From Streptomyces novaecaesareae (GTDB taxonomy: Bacteria; Actinomycetota; Actinomycetes; Streptomycetales; Streptomycetaceae): a DNA stretch of 64,000 nucleotides. The position numbers were made by a program, and so were the translations under genes. Below the pieces are notes generated by a model, which did no database searches, had not been told where the DNA came from, and worked only from the letters and a program-made list of their open reading frames with translations. Position 1 is the first letter of the stretch, and every line of letters begins with the position of its first letter. Shown here one piece after another: positions 45,053 to 53,074 of the stretch. The DNA lies in assembly GCF_000716875.1 (NCBI RefSeq), contig NZ_JNWQ01000025.1:15501-79500 (forward strand), written 5' to 3'.

Positions 45053-45093
45053 GAGACGCCGATGCCCTGGTCGACCCAGGGCATCGGCGTCTC
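45053..45093. terminator. 18-bp-stem terminator after the methyltransferase gene
   Basis: Arms 45053-45070 and 45076-45093 (GAGACGCCGATGCCCTGG and its complement) form a perfect stem with a five-base loop. It lies beyond the methyltransferase stop on the minus strand and just upstream of the riboswitch. The right arm is the first unit of a short tandem repeat. Confidence 0.7.
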
Positions 45094-45125
45094 AGGGCAT
45101 CGGCATCTCAGGGCATCGGCGGTCC
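45076..45125. repeat. 16-bp tandem repeat, three copies
   Basis: Three near-identical copies of CAGGGCATCGGCGTCT lie in tandem beside the terminator. The first copy forms its right arm. Confidence 0.7.
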
Positions 45126-45140
45126 CAGGGCCGTGGTTGC

Positions 45141-45893
45141 TCAGGACCCTGCCGGCACTGCCTCCCGGTGCCGCCAGCGCACCCGGTCCTCAGCGGCGGC
45201 CCCCCGGACCGCCCGTGCCGGGGCCCGGTGGTCCGCGCAGGAGAGCACCAGCATCTCGTTGTCCCCCGGCTGGAACTCGTACCGCACCCGTTCCACCCGG
45301 CTCGGGATCCCGAGGCCCGCCAGCTCCTCGCGCAGCCGCTCCAGCCCCGGGTACCGGGCCCCGGTGTCGTACACCATCAGCGGGAACAGCCGGACTTCGC
45401 GGCGCGCCACCCGGGCCAGGTCCAGCAGCGCCGCCCGGTGGAACTCCTCGTCCAGCCGGTTGCCGTAGGAGAAGATCAGGTGTGAGCTGAGCACCAGGTC
45501 GAACGAGTCGTCGGCGAAGGGGAGTTCGGGCAGCGAGCCGGCGACGTAGCGCTCCGGGCGGGCGGTGATGTCGGCCCGGAAGTCCCGGGCGTTGGCGGTC
45601 CACTGGCGGATCATGTCGTCCACGTCGGTGTACCAGCTCCACGGGTGGCCGGCCGTCTCCCGCACCAGGAGCTCGCGCTTGAACACCGTCTCCCGCTCCA
45701 CCAGCAGGCCCAACTCCTCCCGGTGGTGGGCGTACTGGCGGTCCACGGCGACCGCATCGATGCCCCGGCGCCCGGCTTCGGCGACGAAGCTCGCCGCGCC
45801 GCCGGGGCAGTCCAGGACGCGCTGCTCCAAGTCCCGGTCGGTGAGCGCGAACATCGCCCGGTACTCCTCGAAGGACCGTGCGCTGACCAGCAC
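45141..45893 (-). CDS. Class I SAM-dependent methyltransferase
   Basis: This 250-residue protein has a Rossmann-type methyltransferase core. Motif I is modified to VLDCPGGAASF, an acidic strand end is VAVDRQY, and the later ELPFADDSFDLVLSSH is typical of class I enzymes (methyltransferase_11-like). The substrate is unknown. The GTG at 45893 lies 3 bp after the SDR stop, so it is the last gene of the oxygenase-SDR-methyltransferase operon. The context suggests a modified amino acid or small metabolite. Confidence 0.78.
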   Translation of the reverse strand: MLVSARSFEEYRAMFALTDRDLEQRVLDCPGGAASFVAEAGRRGIDAVAVDRQYAHHREELGLLVERETVFKRELLVRETAGHPWSWYTDVDDMIRQWTANARDFRADITARPERYVAGSLPELPFADDSFDLVLSSHLIFSYGNRLDEEFHRAALLDLARVARREVRLFPLMVYDTGARYPGLERLREELAGLGIPSRVERVRYEFQPGDNEMLVLSCADHRAPARAVRGAAAEDRVRWRHREAVPAGS

Positions 45894-45896
45894 GGT

Positions 45897-46664
45897 TCAC
45901 CCCCTCCCGACGAACGGCATGGTGGTCGGCAGTACCACCAGGGACTGGATGTTGGTGTCCGGCGGCTGCGCGGCCATCAGCACCAGGGCCTCGGTGAAGC
46001 GCTCCACCGGGATGGTCGCCTCCACCGCCGTCGTCCCGTCGGCCTGCATCGCGGCGGGCTGCGGCGCGCCGTCGACGGGGGCGACGTTGCCGACGTCGAT
46101 CTGCCCGCAGGAGATGCCGTACGGGCGGCCGTCCAGGGCGAGCGCCTTGGTGAGCCCGAGGACGGCGTGCTTGGCGGCCGTGTACGCGACGGAGTTGGGG
46201 CGCGGCACGTACGCCGACGGCGCGCCGTTGTTGATGATCCGCCCGCCCTGCGGGGTCTGGGTGCTCATCACCCGGAAGGCCTCGCGGGCGCAGAGGAAGC
46301 CGCCGGTGACGATGGTGTCGAGCACCCGGTTCCAGTCCTCGAACGGGGTCTCGGTGATCGGCCGGCGCGGGGCGGCGGCGCCCGCGTTGTTGAACAGCAG
46401 GTCCAGCCGGCCGTACCGGTCCTGGACGGTGTCGAAGAGCCGGGCGACCTCCTGCGGGCTGCGGATGTCGGTCGGGACGGCCAGCACCCGGGAGCCGGCC
46501 GGGCCGGCGATGGCGGCGGTCTCCTCCAGCGCGTCCTTGCGCCGCCCGGCCACGGCGACGGTCCAGCCGGCCTCAAGCAGGGCCAGTGCCGACGCCCGGC
46601 CGAGGCCGCTGCCTCCGCCGGTGACGATCGCCACCCGCCCGTGCGGTTCGCTCAACGCGCCCAT
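45897..46664 (-). CDS. Short-chain dehydrogenase/reductase
   Basis: This 255-residue oxidoreductase has the SDR NAD(P) motif TGGGSGLG, NNAG and the catalytic YTAAK. AGRRKD after the second strand suggests NADP(H). It likely interconverts an alcohol and a ketone in the small oxygenase operon. It overlaps the TauD-type gene by 13 bp and is followed directly by the methyltransferase, so all three should be co-translated. A hydroxylation by the TauD-type enzyme followed by oxidation here is plausible. Confidence 0.9.
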   Translation of the reverse strand: MGALSEPHGRVAIVTGGGSGLGRASALALLEAGWTVAVAGRRKDALEETAAIAGPAGSRVLAVPTDIRSPQEVARLFDTVQDRYGRLDLLFNNAGAAAPRRPITETPFEDWNRVLDTIVTGGFLCAREAFRVMSTQTPQGGRIINNGAPSAYVPRPNSVAYTAAKHAVLGLTKALALDGRPYGISCGQIDVGNVAPVDGAPQPAAMQADGTTAVEATIPVERFTEALVLMAAQPPDTNIQSLVVLPTTMPFVGRG

Positions 46665-47515
46665 TCTTCCCCCTCGTTGACCCAGACTCGCAGCATCCGC
46701 CGGGCGTACGGCCCGGGTTCGTCGACGTACGGCGAACGCCCGTGCAGCACCCGGCTGTTGCGGATGATCAGCAGGTCGCCGGCGGCCATCGGCAGCCCGA
46801 AGGCGATCTCCGGCCGGTACAGCACCTCGTCCAGCACGCCCAGCGCCTCCCACTGACGGTCCGTCAACTCCGGTCCGCCCCGGTCCGGGGAGGAGCGGAC
46901 GGTGCGGGTCTGGTAGTAGCAGCCGACCGTCCCCTCCTTCTGGTGGTAGAGGATCGGGGTCACCACCACCTGCGGGCCCGCCCGGCCGGACCGGTCGAAG
47001 GTCCAGTCCTCGCAGAGGGTGGCGAGGGCGTCCGGCCGCTCCCGCTCGATCAGGTCGTGGACGTGCCGCGCGCTCGCCAGCTTGGTCAACCCGCCGCCGT
47101 CGAAGGCCGGTCGCAGACACAGCAGGACGAGCAGGTCGCAGGTGTCGCAGTGGAAGCCGAGCTCGGTGTTGCCGTCGCCGTCCTGGTCGTGCAGCACCGA
47201 GGTGAGGTCGCCGCGCCCGTTCTGCGGCACGATCCGGCCGTAGTCCCCCAGCAGGAAGGACAGCACCTCGGTGATCCGCTCCTCCGGGTGCGCCGGGTCC
47301 ACCAGGCCGCCGATGTGGGTGATGCCGACCGAGGCGACGGCGTCCCGGACGAAGTCCCGCAGTCCGGCACGCACCGGCTCGGCCGCACCCCACCGTCCGG
47401 CCTGCGCGTCGGCCCACAGCAGCAGCCGCTCCACCTCCCCCAACGGGAGCGACCACAAGTGCCGCCGGGCCTCCAACTCCAGGCTGCTCCAGCCGATTTC
47501 CGTCACCGCATCCAT
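46652..47515 (-). CDS. TauD/TfdA-family Fe(II)/2-oxoglutarate oxygenase
   Basis: This 287-residue oxygenase has the metal ligands His-Cys-Asp in GFHCDTCDLL and a distal His in VLHGRSPYV, with the 2-oxoglutarate arginine in ARRMLRVWV. The fold and spacing match the TauD family. The ATG at 47515 has GAGGAGGAGG directly upstream. The substrate is unknown. Its place between a PhyH-type oxygenase and an SDR suggests two successive oxidations of one small molecule. It should be functional as read. Confidence 0.87.
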   Translation of the reverse strand: MDAVTEIGWSSLELEARRHLWSLPLGEVERLLLWADAQAGRWGAAEPVRAGLRDFVRDAVASVGITHIGGLVDPAHPEERITEVLSFLLGDYGRIVPQNGRGDLTSVLHDQDGDGNTELGFHCDTCDLLVLLCLRPAFDGGGLTKLASARHVHDLIERERPDALATLCEDWTFDRSGRAGPQVVVTPILYHQKEGTVGCYYQTRTVRSSPDRGGPELTDRQWEALGVLDEVLYRPEIAFGLPMAAGDLLIIRNSRVLHGRSPYVDEPGPYARRMLRVWVNEGEEWAR

Positions 47516-47591
47516 GTCTCCTCCTCCTCGCCGACCGCCGGCTCCCTGCCCACTCCCCGCCGACTCCCTATCCGCCCCCTACCCCGGCTCG

Positions 47592-47735
47592 CTACCGGCT
47601 CCCGGCCGCGACGGCCTTCGTCCAGAGCTCCAGCGCCTCGTCGACCTGACCGGCCGTGACCACCAGCGCGGGGATCATCCGGACCACGTTGAGGTGGATC
47701 CCGCAGAGCAGGAGCAGCAGCCCATGCTCGGCCGC
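47592..47735 (-). pseudogene. 3' remnant of a class III aminotransferase gene
   Basis: The peptide GLLLLLCGIHLNVVRMIP followed by ALVVTAGQVDEALELW has the shape of the end of GabT-like class III aminotransferases (GLxLLxCGxxxNVxRxxxPL). No other part of the enzyme is nearby. It sits directly on the end of the PhyH-type gene, which suggests a deletion that joined two formerly adjacent genes. Confidence 0.65.
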
Positions 47736-48449
47736 CGGGCCCGGGCGAGCATCCTGCGCCAGTACGGCTTCACCGGGCGCCAGCGCGCGCCGACCTGGCA
47801 GTAGGAGGCGTCGATGAAGTACCGGGGCCGGCCCGTCGGGAGCGGGCCTGCGGGTGTGGAACAGCGCCGAGTTGAGCAGCACGGTCGATCCTGGCGGCAG
47901 CCGGTCGATCACCACCTCGCCGGGCAGTTCCGCCGTGCCGTGGTGGGCGAAGGCGGACTTGCCGAAGGCGCCCCGGTGCGAGCCGGGCAGTACGGACAGG
48001 CTGCCGACCTTCTCGTCCAGTCCGCCGAGGTAGTGCAGTGCGTGGACCATCAGCAGCGACGCGTCGGAGCGGTCGTTGGGCTCGCAGTCGTGGTGCCAGG
48101 GCTTGCCCGGGATCCCCGGTTCCTGGCGGTCGCTGTGCAGGTGGTGGAAGACGAAGGACGGCCCGAGCAGGCGGGTCAGCGTCCACAACAGCGGTGGGTG
48201 GGTGAGCAGTTGGCCGTGCGCCGGCAGTTCCAGTTCCAGCAGCGGGGGCGGCGCGTGCCGGGCGGGGTCGGCGCAGGCGGCGATCGACCGGGCCCGTAAG
48301 CGCCCGTCCACCCACCGGTCCACCTCGGGGACGAGCCGTTCGCGCAGCGATTCCGGCACCAGGCCGGGCAGGACCAGGTACCCGGACTCCAGGAACTGGC
48401 GGTGGTTCTCGATGTCGAGGGTCTCAGGCCCTCCGGACGACAAGGTCAC
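47592..48449 (-). pseudogene. PhyH-type oxygenase, frameshifted and fused to aminotransferase remnant
   Basis: The GTG at 48449, with AAGGAGGAGG upstream, starts a phytanoyl-CoA dioxygenase-like protein. FLESGYLVLPGLV, the metal pair in WHHDCEPND and GSLSVLPGSHRGAF are all present. Near 47790 the frame breaks: the expected RYFIDASYCQVGARWRPVKPYW continues in another frame after a CCCC run, so one extra base explains it. The last 45 or so residues of the open frame instead match the C terminus of a class III aminotransferase. Either a sequencing error or a real mutation broke the oxygenase; the aminotransferase piece is a relic in either case. Confidence 0.7.
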
Positions 48450-48811
48450 CGAACCGACCTCCTCCTTCCGTTCTGCGGGACGAACAACGGGACGTGGCAC
48501 GAGCAGGGAGGCACGCGGGTTCCATCCCAGACCTCGGGTGGCGGCGGAACACCCGTCACAGTCGTCACAGCCGCCACGGCTGAATCGCGATCACCACGAA
48601 GAGACACGCCTCGATCACGCAAGGTAGTCCGCCCCAGGAGTATGAGCCGGTCTTCGCGTCCACGACAAGACCAATGCCAACTCATGGACACCTTCCCGCC
48701 ACCGTGCCGTTCAGCTCCGGCCACCAGTCGATTCCTCCCCCGCGGATCACTCCGGCCCCGTTGCGCCCCGGTGATTCGCCGCCGGAACAGCGGATACGGC
48801 AGAGTGAGCCC
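48450..48811. promoter_or_regulatory. Divergent region between oxygenase operon and TetR gene
   Basis: This 362-bp gap contains no gene I can support. It must hold the divergent promoters of the minus-strand oxygenase operon and the TetR gene. I saw no convincing palindrome; a direct repeat GTCACAGTCGTCACAG occurs near 48555. Confidence 0.4.
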
Positions 48812-49492
48812 ATGAGCTCGGACACCCGGAGTCACGAAGCAGCCGGCCGGATGGGCCCGTCGGCCCGTCGACGCCCGGTCCAACAGCGCAGCCAGGAACG
48901 GTACGGCCGCATCCTGGACGCCTGCGCCGAGCTGCTCGACGAGGTCGGGGCGACCGCGCTCACCACCAAGCAGGTCGCCCAGCGCGCCCAGGTGCCGATC
49001 GGCACCCTCTACCAGTTCTTCGCCGGCAAGGAGGACCTGTTGGCCGCGCTCGCCGGCCGCAACCTCGACCAGTACCTCCGGCGCCTCGACGCCCGGCTGG
49101 CCGCCGCCGCGCCGGTCGGCCCGGCCACCTTCACCGACCTCGCGGTGGAGGAGTTCGTGGCCATGAAGCGCGCGGTGCCCGGCTTCGGACAGGTGGACTT
49201 CGGCCTGGCCGGCCCGGCCGTCCCCGCGGGCGTGCGGGACGACCGGCACCTGCTGGACACCGGCGTGGACAACAACACCGCCGTCGCCCTGCGCCTGCAG
49301 GCCCTCGGCGGCGACATGTTCCGGGCGGAGGACCCGGCGGCCACCACGCTGACCCTGCGGGTCGCCCTGGAGGCGGCCGACGCGGTGCTCAAACTGGCCT
49401 TCCGCGGGGACCCGAACGGCGATCCGACCCTGATCGCCGAGTGCAAGCGGTTGGTCCGCGGCTACCTCGCGCAACAACTGCCCGCCCGCTGA
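48812..49492 (+). CDS. TetR-family regulator
   Basis: This 226-residue repressor has an N-terminal helix-turn-helix: RYGRILDACAELLDEVG, then TTKQVAQRAQVPIGTLYQFF, the classic TetR pattern. The C-terminal ligand domain has no recognised specificity. It is divergent from the PhyH-TauD-SDR-methyltransferase operon and is its likely regulator. The ATG at 48812 is preceded by an AGAG-like site. A strong terminator follows. Confidence 0.88.
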   Translation: MSSDTRSHEAAGRMGPSARRRPVQQRSQERYGRILDACAELLDEVGATALTTKQVAQRAQVPIGTLYQFFAGKEDLLAALAGRNLDQYLRRLDARLAAAAPVGPATFTDLAVEEFVAMKRAVPGFGQVDFGLAGPAVPAGVRDDRHLLDTGVDNNTAVALRLQALGGDMFRAEDPAATTLTLRVALEAADAVLKLAFRGDPNGDPTLIAECKRLVRGYLAQQLPAR

Positions 49493-49529
49493 GGCACGGC
49501 CCGAGAATCCCACCCGTCCCGTGCGCCCT

Positions 49530-49575
49530 GGGCCTGTCTTCGAACTCCCGCAGGCGGGAGTTCGAAGACAGGCCC
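49530..49575. terminator. 21-bp-stem terminator after TetR gene
   Basis: Arms 49530-49550 and 49555-49575 are perfectly complementary around the loop CAGG, starting GGGCCTGTCTTCGAACTCCC. Confidence 0.85.
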
Positions 49576-49687
49576 TCCGCCGTTGCGAGCCCGCCGCGCC
49601 CGCAGCACAGTGGATAGCGGAACGGCCGCGGAGGCGGCCGCCACGGGCCGAGGACACGACCCGAGGACACGACCCGAGGAGCAGAGC

Positions 49688-49891
49688 ATGCACGCAGCGG
49701 TAGGTGACCAGCTCCACATCCACAGCAGGTCGGTGGGCATGGTGGACCAGAAGGGCGAGATCGTCGAGGTGCGCGGCGCCGACGGCCAGCCGCCGTACGT
49801 GGTCCGCTTCGAGGACGGCCACGAGGGCCTGATCTACCCCGGCCCCGACTGCAACATCGAACCCGCCAAGACCCTCCGGGCGGACCGCTGA
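49688..49891 (+). CDS. DUF1918 protein
   Basis: This 67-residue protein has the DUF1918 pattern: VGDQLHIHSRSVG, GEIVEVRG, PPYVVRFEDGHEGLIYPGPD. The family forms a small SH3-like barrel of unknown role, widespread in actinobacteria. The ATG at 49688 follows GAGGAGC. It lies 50 bp before the DedA gene. Confidence 0.88.
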   Translation: MHAAVGDQLHIHSRSVGMVDQKGEIVEVRGADGQPPYVVRFEDGHEGLIYPGPDCNIEPAKTLRADR

Positions 49892-49941
49892 CCCAAGCCC
49901 CCGCCACCCCGCGGCCCGACCGCGCGAGGTGGTGAGGAGCG

Positions 49942-50664
49942 GTGTCCGCATCCACGACCCCGCTGCCCGGGGCACTCGCCGGGCTCGCGCCACTGCTGGA
50001 CCACTACGGGTACCTCGCGGTGGCGCTGCTCGTGCTGCTCGACAACTGCGGCATCCCGGTGCCCGGGCAGACCATCCTGGTGCTCGCCTCGGTCTACGCC
50101 GGCGCCGGGCACCTCGACTTCGCCGCCGTCCTGCTGATCGCGACCGTCACCGCCGCCCTCGGCAACAGCCTCGGCTACCTGATCGGCCGCACCGGCGGGC
50201 GCGCCTTCGTCCACCGCTGGGGCCGCTACGTGCTGCTCACCCCGGCCCGGATGGAACGCGCGGACGGCTTCTTCGCCCGGCACGGCGGCAAGGTCGTCAC
50301 CGTCGCCCGCTTCGTCGACGGGCTGCGCCAGACCAACGGCATCATCGCCGGGACGACCGAGATGCCCTGGCGCCGCTTCCTGCCGTTCAACCTGCTCGGC
50401 GCCGTGCTGTGGGCGGGCGCCTGGGGCACCTTCGGCTACCTCGCCGGGGCCAACATCGGCGCCGTGTACCGGACGGCGATCCGCTACCAGCTGTGGTTCG
50501 CGATCGGCCTCGGGGTGCTGGTCGCCGCCTTCCTGCTCCGCCAGGTGCTGCGCTACCGGCGCCGGCGCCGCGCGGACGCCGACACCGATTCCGACGCCGC
50601 CCCTCACGAGGACGAGGCCCCGGGCGAGGACGCGGCCCCGGGCGAGGAGGCGGACGAGGCCTAA
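49942..50664 (+). CDS. DedA-family membrane protein
   Basis: This 240-residue protein of the DedA/SNARE-associated family is thought to act in lipid carrier recycling and membrane homeostasis. The motifs are LLVLLDNCGIPVPGQTIL, GNSLGYLIGRTGG, FFARHGGKVVTVARFVDGLRQTNGIIAG and FLPFNLLGAVLWAG, with four to six membrane segments. The C-terminal tail is acidic and repetitive (DEAPGEDAAPGEEADEA). The GTG at 49942 has GAGGAGC. Its end overlaps the convergent PIG-L gene by 4 bp. Confidence 0.93.
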   Translation: MSASTTPLPGALAGLAPLLDHYGYLAVALLVLLDNCGIPVPGQTILVLASVYAGAGHLDFAAVLLIATVTAALGNSLGYLIGRTGGRAFVHRWGRYVLLTPARMERADGFFARHGGKVVTVARFVDGLRQTNGIIAGTTEMPWRRFLPFNLLGAVLWAGAWGTFGYLAGANIGAVYRTAIRYQLWFAIGLGVLVAAFLLRQVLRYRRRRRADADTDSDAAPHEDEAPGEDAAPGEEADEA

Positions 50665-51401
50665 CGCAGCGGGAACACCTCGAACGGCACCGCGAAGCGC
50701 GTCCCCAGCCGGCTGCCCGCGCCCCGGCCGAAGCCCTCCAGGAACTCCCGGGCGTCCGCCATGTCCCCGCCGAGCCCGGCCAGGTACGCCTTGTGCTCCG
50801 CCAGCGAGGCGACGCCCCGGTCGAAGTGCTCGGTGGTGTCCACCGCGTGCTTCGACTCCGGCGAGGCCACCGCCCAGATCTGCCGCACGCCGTTCCACGG
50901 CTCGTGGCCCTCCGCCAGCAGCTCGCGGAACACCCAGCGGTTCCCGGCGTCCCGGACGCCGTCCAGGGCGGCCCGGCCGACCGCGATGTGGTCGGCCTGG
51001 TTGAGGAACACCCCGCCGTAGGTCTCCCGGAAGTTGCTGGTGATCACGATGTCCGGGCGGTGCCGGCGCACCACCCGGGCGATGTCCCGGCGCAGCGGCA
51101 GCCCGTACTCCACCACGCCGTCCGGGTGGCCGAGGAACTCGACGGTGTCCACGCCGACCACGCGCGCCGAGGCGATCTGCTCGGCCTCCCTGAGCGGCCC
51201 GCACTCCGCCGGGTCCGTCGAGTCGATCCCGGCCTCCCCGCTGGTGACCATCACGTAGACCACCTTCTTGCCCTGGGAGGTCCACCGGGCGACGGCCGCG
51301 GCGCCGCCGTACTCCATGTCGTCGGGGTGCGCGACGATCGCCAGCGCGGTCTGCCAGTCCTCGTCCACGGGCTCGAAGGGCGCGGGGGCCTGCTCGGTCA
51401 T
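50661..51401 (-). CDS. PIG-L/LmbE-family deacetylase
   Basis: This 246-residue zinc hydrolase has the family motif IVAHPDDMEYGGA and a downstream HxxxG in QADHIAVGRAA. The family removes acetyl groups from N-acetylglucosamine-type substrates, for example in mycothiol biosynthesis (MshB) or pseudo-sugar metabolism. The central VTSGEAG and FLGHPDG are typical. The substrate cannot be told from sequence. It is monocistronic and convergent with the DedA gene. Confidence 0.88.
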   Translation of the reverse strand: MTEQAPAPFEPVDEDWQTALAIVAHPDDMEYGGAAAVARWTSQGKKVVYVMVTSGEAGIDSTDPAECGPLREAEQIASARVVGVDTVEFLGHPDGVVEYGLPLRRDIARVVRRHRPDIVITSNFRETYGGVFLNQADHIAVGRAALDGVRDAGNRWVFRELLAEGHEPWNGVRQIWAVASPESKHAVDTTEHFDRGVASLAEHKAYLAGLGGDMADAREFLEGFGRGAGSRLGTRFAVPFEVFPLR

Positions 51402-51516
51402 GCTGCTCGTCCCTCTCGGTGCGGCTCACGGTCGTACGGACGTACGGCCGTACCACCGGTGACTCTAGAAGACCCGTGTCCCCCACACCTCGTCAGACAC
51501 CCGCCCGCCTGCGGCG

Positions 51517-51548
51517 CTTGCCCCTGACGCAAGGGTCAAGGGTTAGCG
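51517..51548 (+). promoter_or_regulatory. MerR-type promoter with 19-bp spacer
   Basis: TTGCCC (51518-51523) and TTAGCG (51543-51548) are separated by 19 bp, the long spacing typical of MerR-activated promoters. The spacer holds a near-perfect dyad CTTGCCCC (51517-51524) and GGGTCAAG (51533-51540). The MerR gene at 52633 is the obvious regulator. Confidence 0.7.
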
Positions 51549-51595
51549 TCCGGGCGCCCGACAACGGGCTTCCCCTTCTCACCAGGAGCGCCGCC

Positions 51596-52615
51596 GTGTC
51601 CCTGCCCACCACCGCCCGTGTCGTCCGACTGACCGCCGAGCCGCGCGGGCTGCCCGTGCCCGGGGACTTCACCGTGGCCGACGAGCCGCTGCCGGCGCCC
51701 GAGCCCGGCCAGGTGCTGGTCCGCAACAGGGCGTTCCTGGTCTTCCCGGCGCTGCGCACGGTGATCGGCGGCGCGGGCACCGGCCTGCTGGTGCCGCACG
51801 TCAAGCCCGGCGAGGCACTGTTCGGTCCCGCCCTCGGGGAGGTGCTGGCCGCGCCGGAGCACGGGCCGCTGCGCCCGGGCGACCTGGTTACCCACATGCA
51901 CGGCTGGCGGGACCACGCGGTGGCGGACGCCGCGCAGTTCACCCCGGTCGAAGCGGACTTCCCGCTGCCGATCGCCCTGGTCTCCGCCGCCTCGGCCGGC
52001 TACGGCGGGCTGACCCGCAGCGCCGAGGTGCGCCCGGGCGACGTCGTGCTGGTGACCGGCGCGGCGGGCGCGGTCGGCTCGCTGGCCGGGCAGATCGCCC
52101 GACTCCTCGGCGCCGCCCGGGTGATCGGCACCACCCGCTCGCCCGCCAAGGCCGAGCGGCTCACCGCCGAACTCGGCTACGACGCCGTACTGGTGCCCGG
52201 CGCACGGCCGTTCGCCGAGCAACTGGCCGAAGCCGCCCCGGACGGCCTCGACGTCGTCCTGGACCTGGTCGGCGGCGAGCAGCTGACCGCCGCCGTGGAC
52301 GCGACCCGCCGGGGTGCCCGGTTCGCCGTGGTCGGTGCGCTGTCCGGGCAGCTCGACCCCGGGCTCCAGGGCGGCAACTCCCCTGCGGTGATCGACAGTT
52401 TCCGGATCGTCACCCTCGGTCTGAGCGTGCGCGGCTTCACCCTGCTCGACCACCCGGGTCTGGAGACCGAGTGGCGCGAGCGCCTCGGCACCTGGCTGCG
52501 CAGCGGGGAACTCACCTTCCCGTGGACGCCGGTCGCGGGCATCGATCGGGCCCCGCAGGCGTTGTCCCGGGTGTTCACCGGCGACACCTTCGGGGCGACC
52601 ATCGTGGAGCTCTGA
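51596..52615 (+). CDS. Medium-chain zinc-independent oxidoreductase (quinone/alkenal type)
   Basis: This 339-residue NADPH-dependent enzyme belongs to the medium-chain dehydrogenase/reductase superfamily, leukotriene B4 dehydrogenase/quinone reductase branch. The nucleotide site is VTGAAGAVGSLAGQIA. The catalytic zinc residues of alcohol dehydrogenases are absent. It probably reduces electrophilic alkenals or quinones. The GTG at 51596 follows AGGAG. The MerR gene follows after 17 bp and the promoter is MerR-type, so the pair forms a stress-response unit. Confidence 0.9.
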   Translation: MSLPTTARVVRLTAEPRGLPVPGDFTVADEPLPAPEPGQVLVRNRAFLVFPALRTVIGGAGTGLLVPHVKPGEALFGPALGEVLAAPEHGPLRPGDLVTHMHGWRDHAVADAAQFTPVEADFPLPIALVSAASAGYGGLTRSAEVRPGDVVLVTGAAGAVGSLAGQIARLLGAARVIGTTRSPAKAERLTAELGYDAVLVPGARPFAEQLAEAAPDGLDVVLDLVGGEQLTAAVDATRRGARFAVVGALSGQLDPGLQGGNSPAVIDSFRIVTLGLSVRGFTLLDHPGLETEWRERLGTWLRSGELTFPWTPVAGIDRAPQALSRVFTGDTFGATIVEL

Positions 52616-52632
52616 GGACGGAAGGGGCGGGT

Positions 52633-53025
52633 ATGCGGATCGGCGACGCGGCGGCAGCGGCGGGCACCACCCCCAGAGCGCTGCGCTTCTACGAGCAGCG
52701 CGGCCTGCTCCGCCCGCCCGCCCGCACCGCCTCCGGCCAGCGCGAGTACGGCCCGTCCGACGTCGCCCGGGTCCGGGTGATCCGCCAACTCCTCGCCCTG
52801 GGCCTGACGGTGGACGACCTGGCCAGCCGGCCGTACCGACTGGACCTCCTGGCCGAGAACCCACCACGCCGCTGCACGGCCGACCCCGGCCCGGAGACCT
52901 ACGCCCCGGTCGTCACCGCCCGCCTCGCCACCCTGGACGCCGAGATCGCCCGGCTGACCGCACAGCGGGACCGGCTCGCCCGGCACGCCGCCACGAACGG
53001 AGCGGACGTGCCGGGCGAGGGCTGA
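52633..53025 (+). CDS. MerR-family regulator
   Basis: This 130-residue regulator has the MerR N-terminal domain (IGDAAAAAGTTPRALRFYEQRGLL and ASGQREYGPSDV) and a C-terminal dimerisation helix. RRCTADP holds the only cysteine and does not form a metal site. It probably senses small electrophiles and activates the oxidoreductase promoter, including its own gene since both lie in one transcript. The ATG at 52633 follows GGAAGGGG. Confidence 0.9.
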   Translation: MRIGDAAAAAGTTPRALRFYEQRGLLRPPARTASGQREYGPSDVARVRVIRQLLALGLTVDDLASRPYRLDLLAENPPRRCTADPGPETYAPVVTARLATLDAEIARLTAQRDRLARHAATNGADVPGEG

Positions 53026-53074
53026 CGGGCGGATCAGGTCGGGTCGAGGGCTGACGGGCGGGTCAGGTGGGGTC
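53017..53074. repeat. 29-bp tandem duplication over two convergent gene ends
   Basis: GAGGGCTGACGGGCGG begins both 53017-53045 and 53046-53074; the units match at 27 of 29 bases. The duplication covers the MerR stop codon and the C terminus and stop of the MFS gene. Confidence 0.8.

Noticed and set aside
45053..45125. Possible CRISPR array from the repeated CAGGGCATCGGC units
   Set aside because: The repeats are adjacent 16-bp units without spacers, and no cas genes are present.
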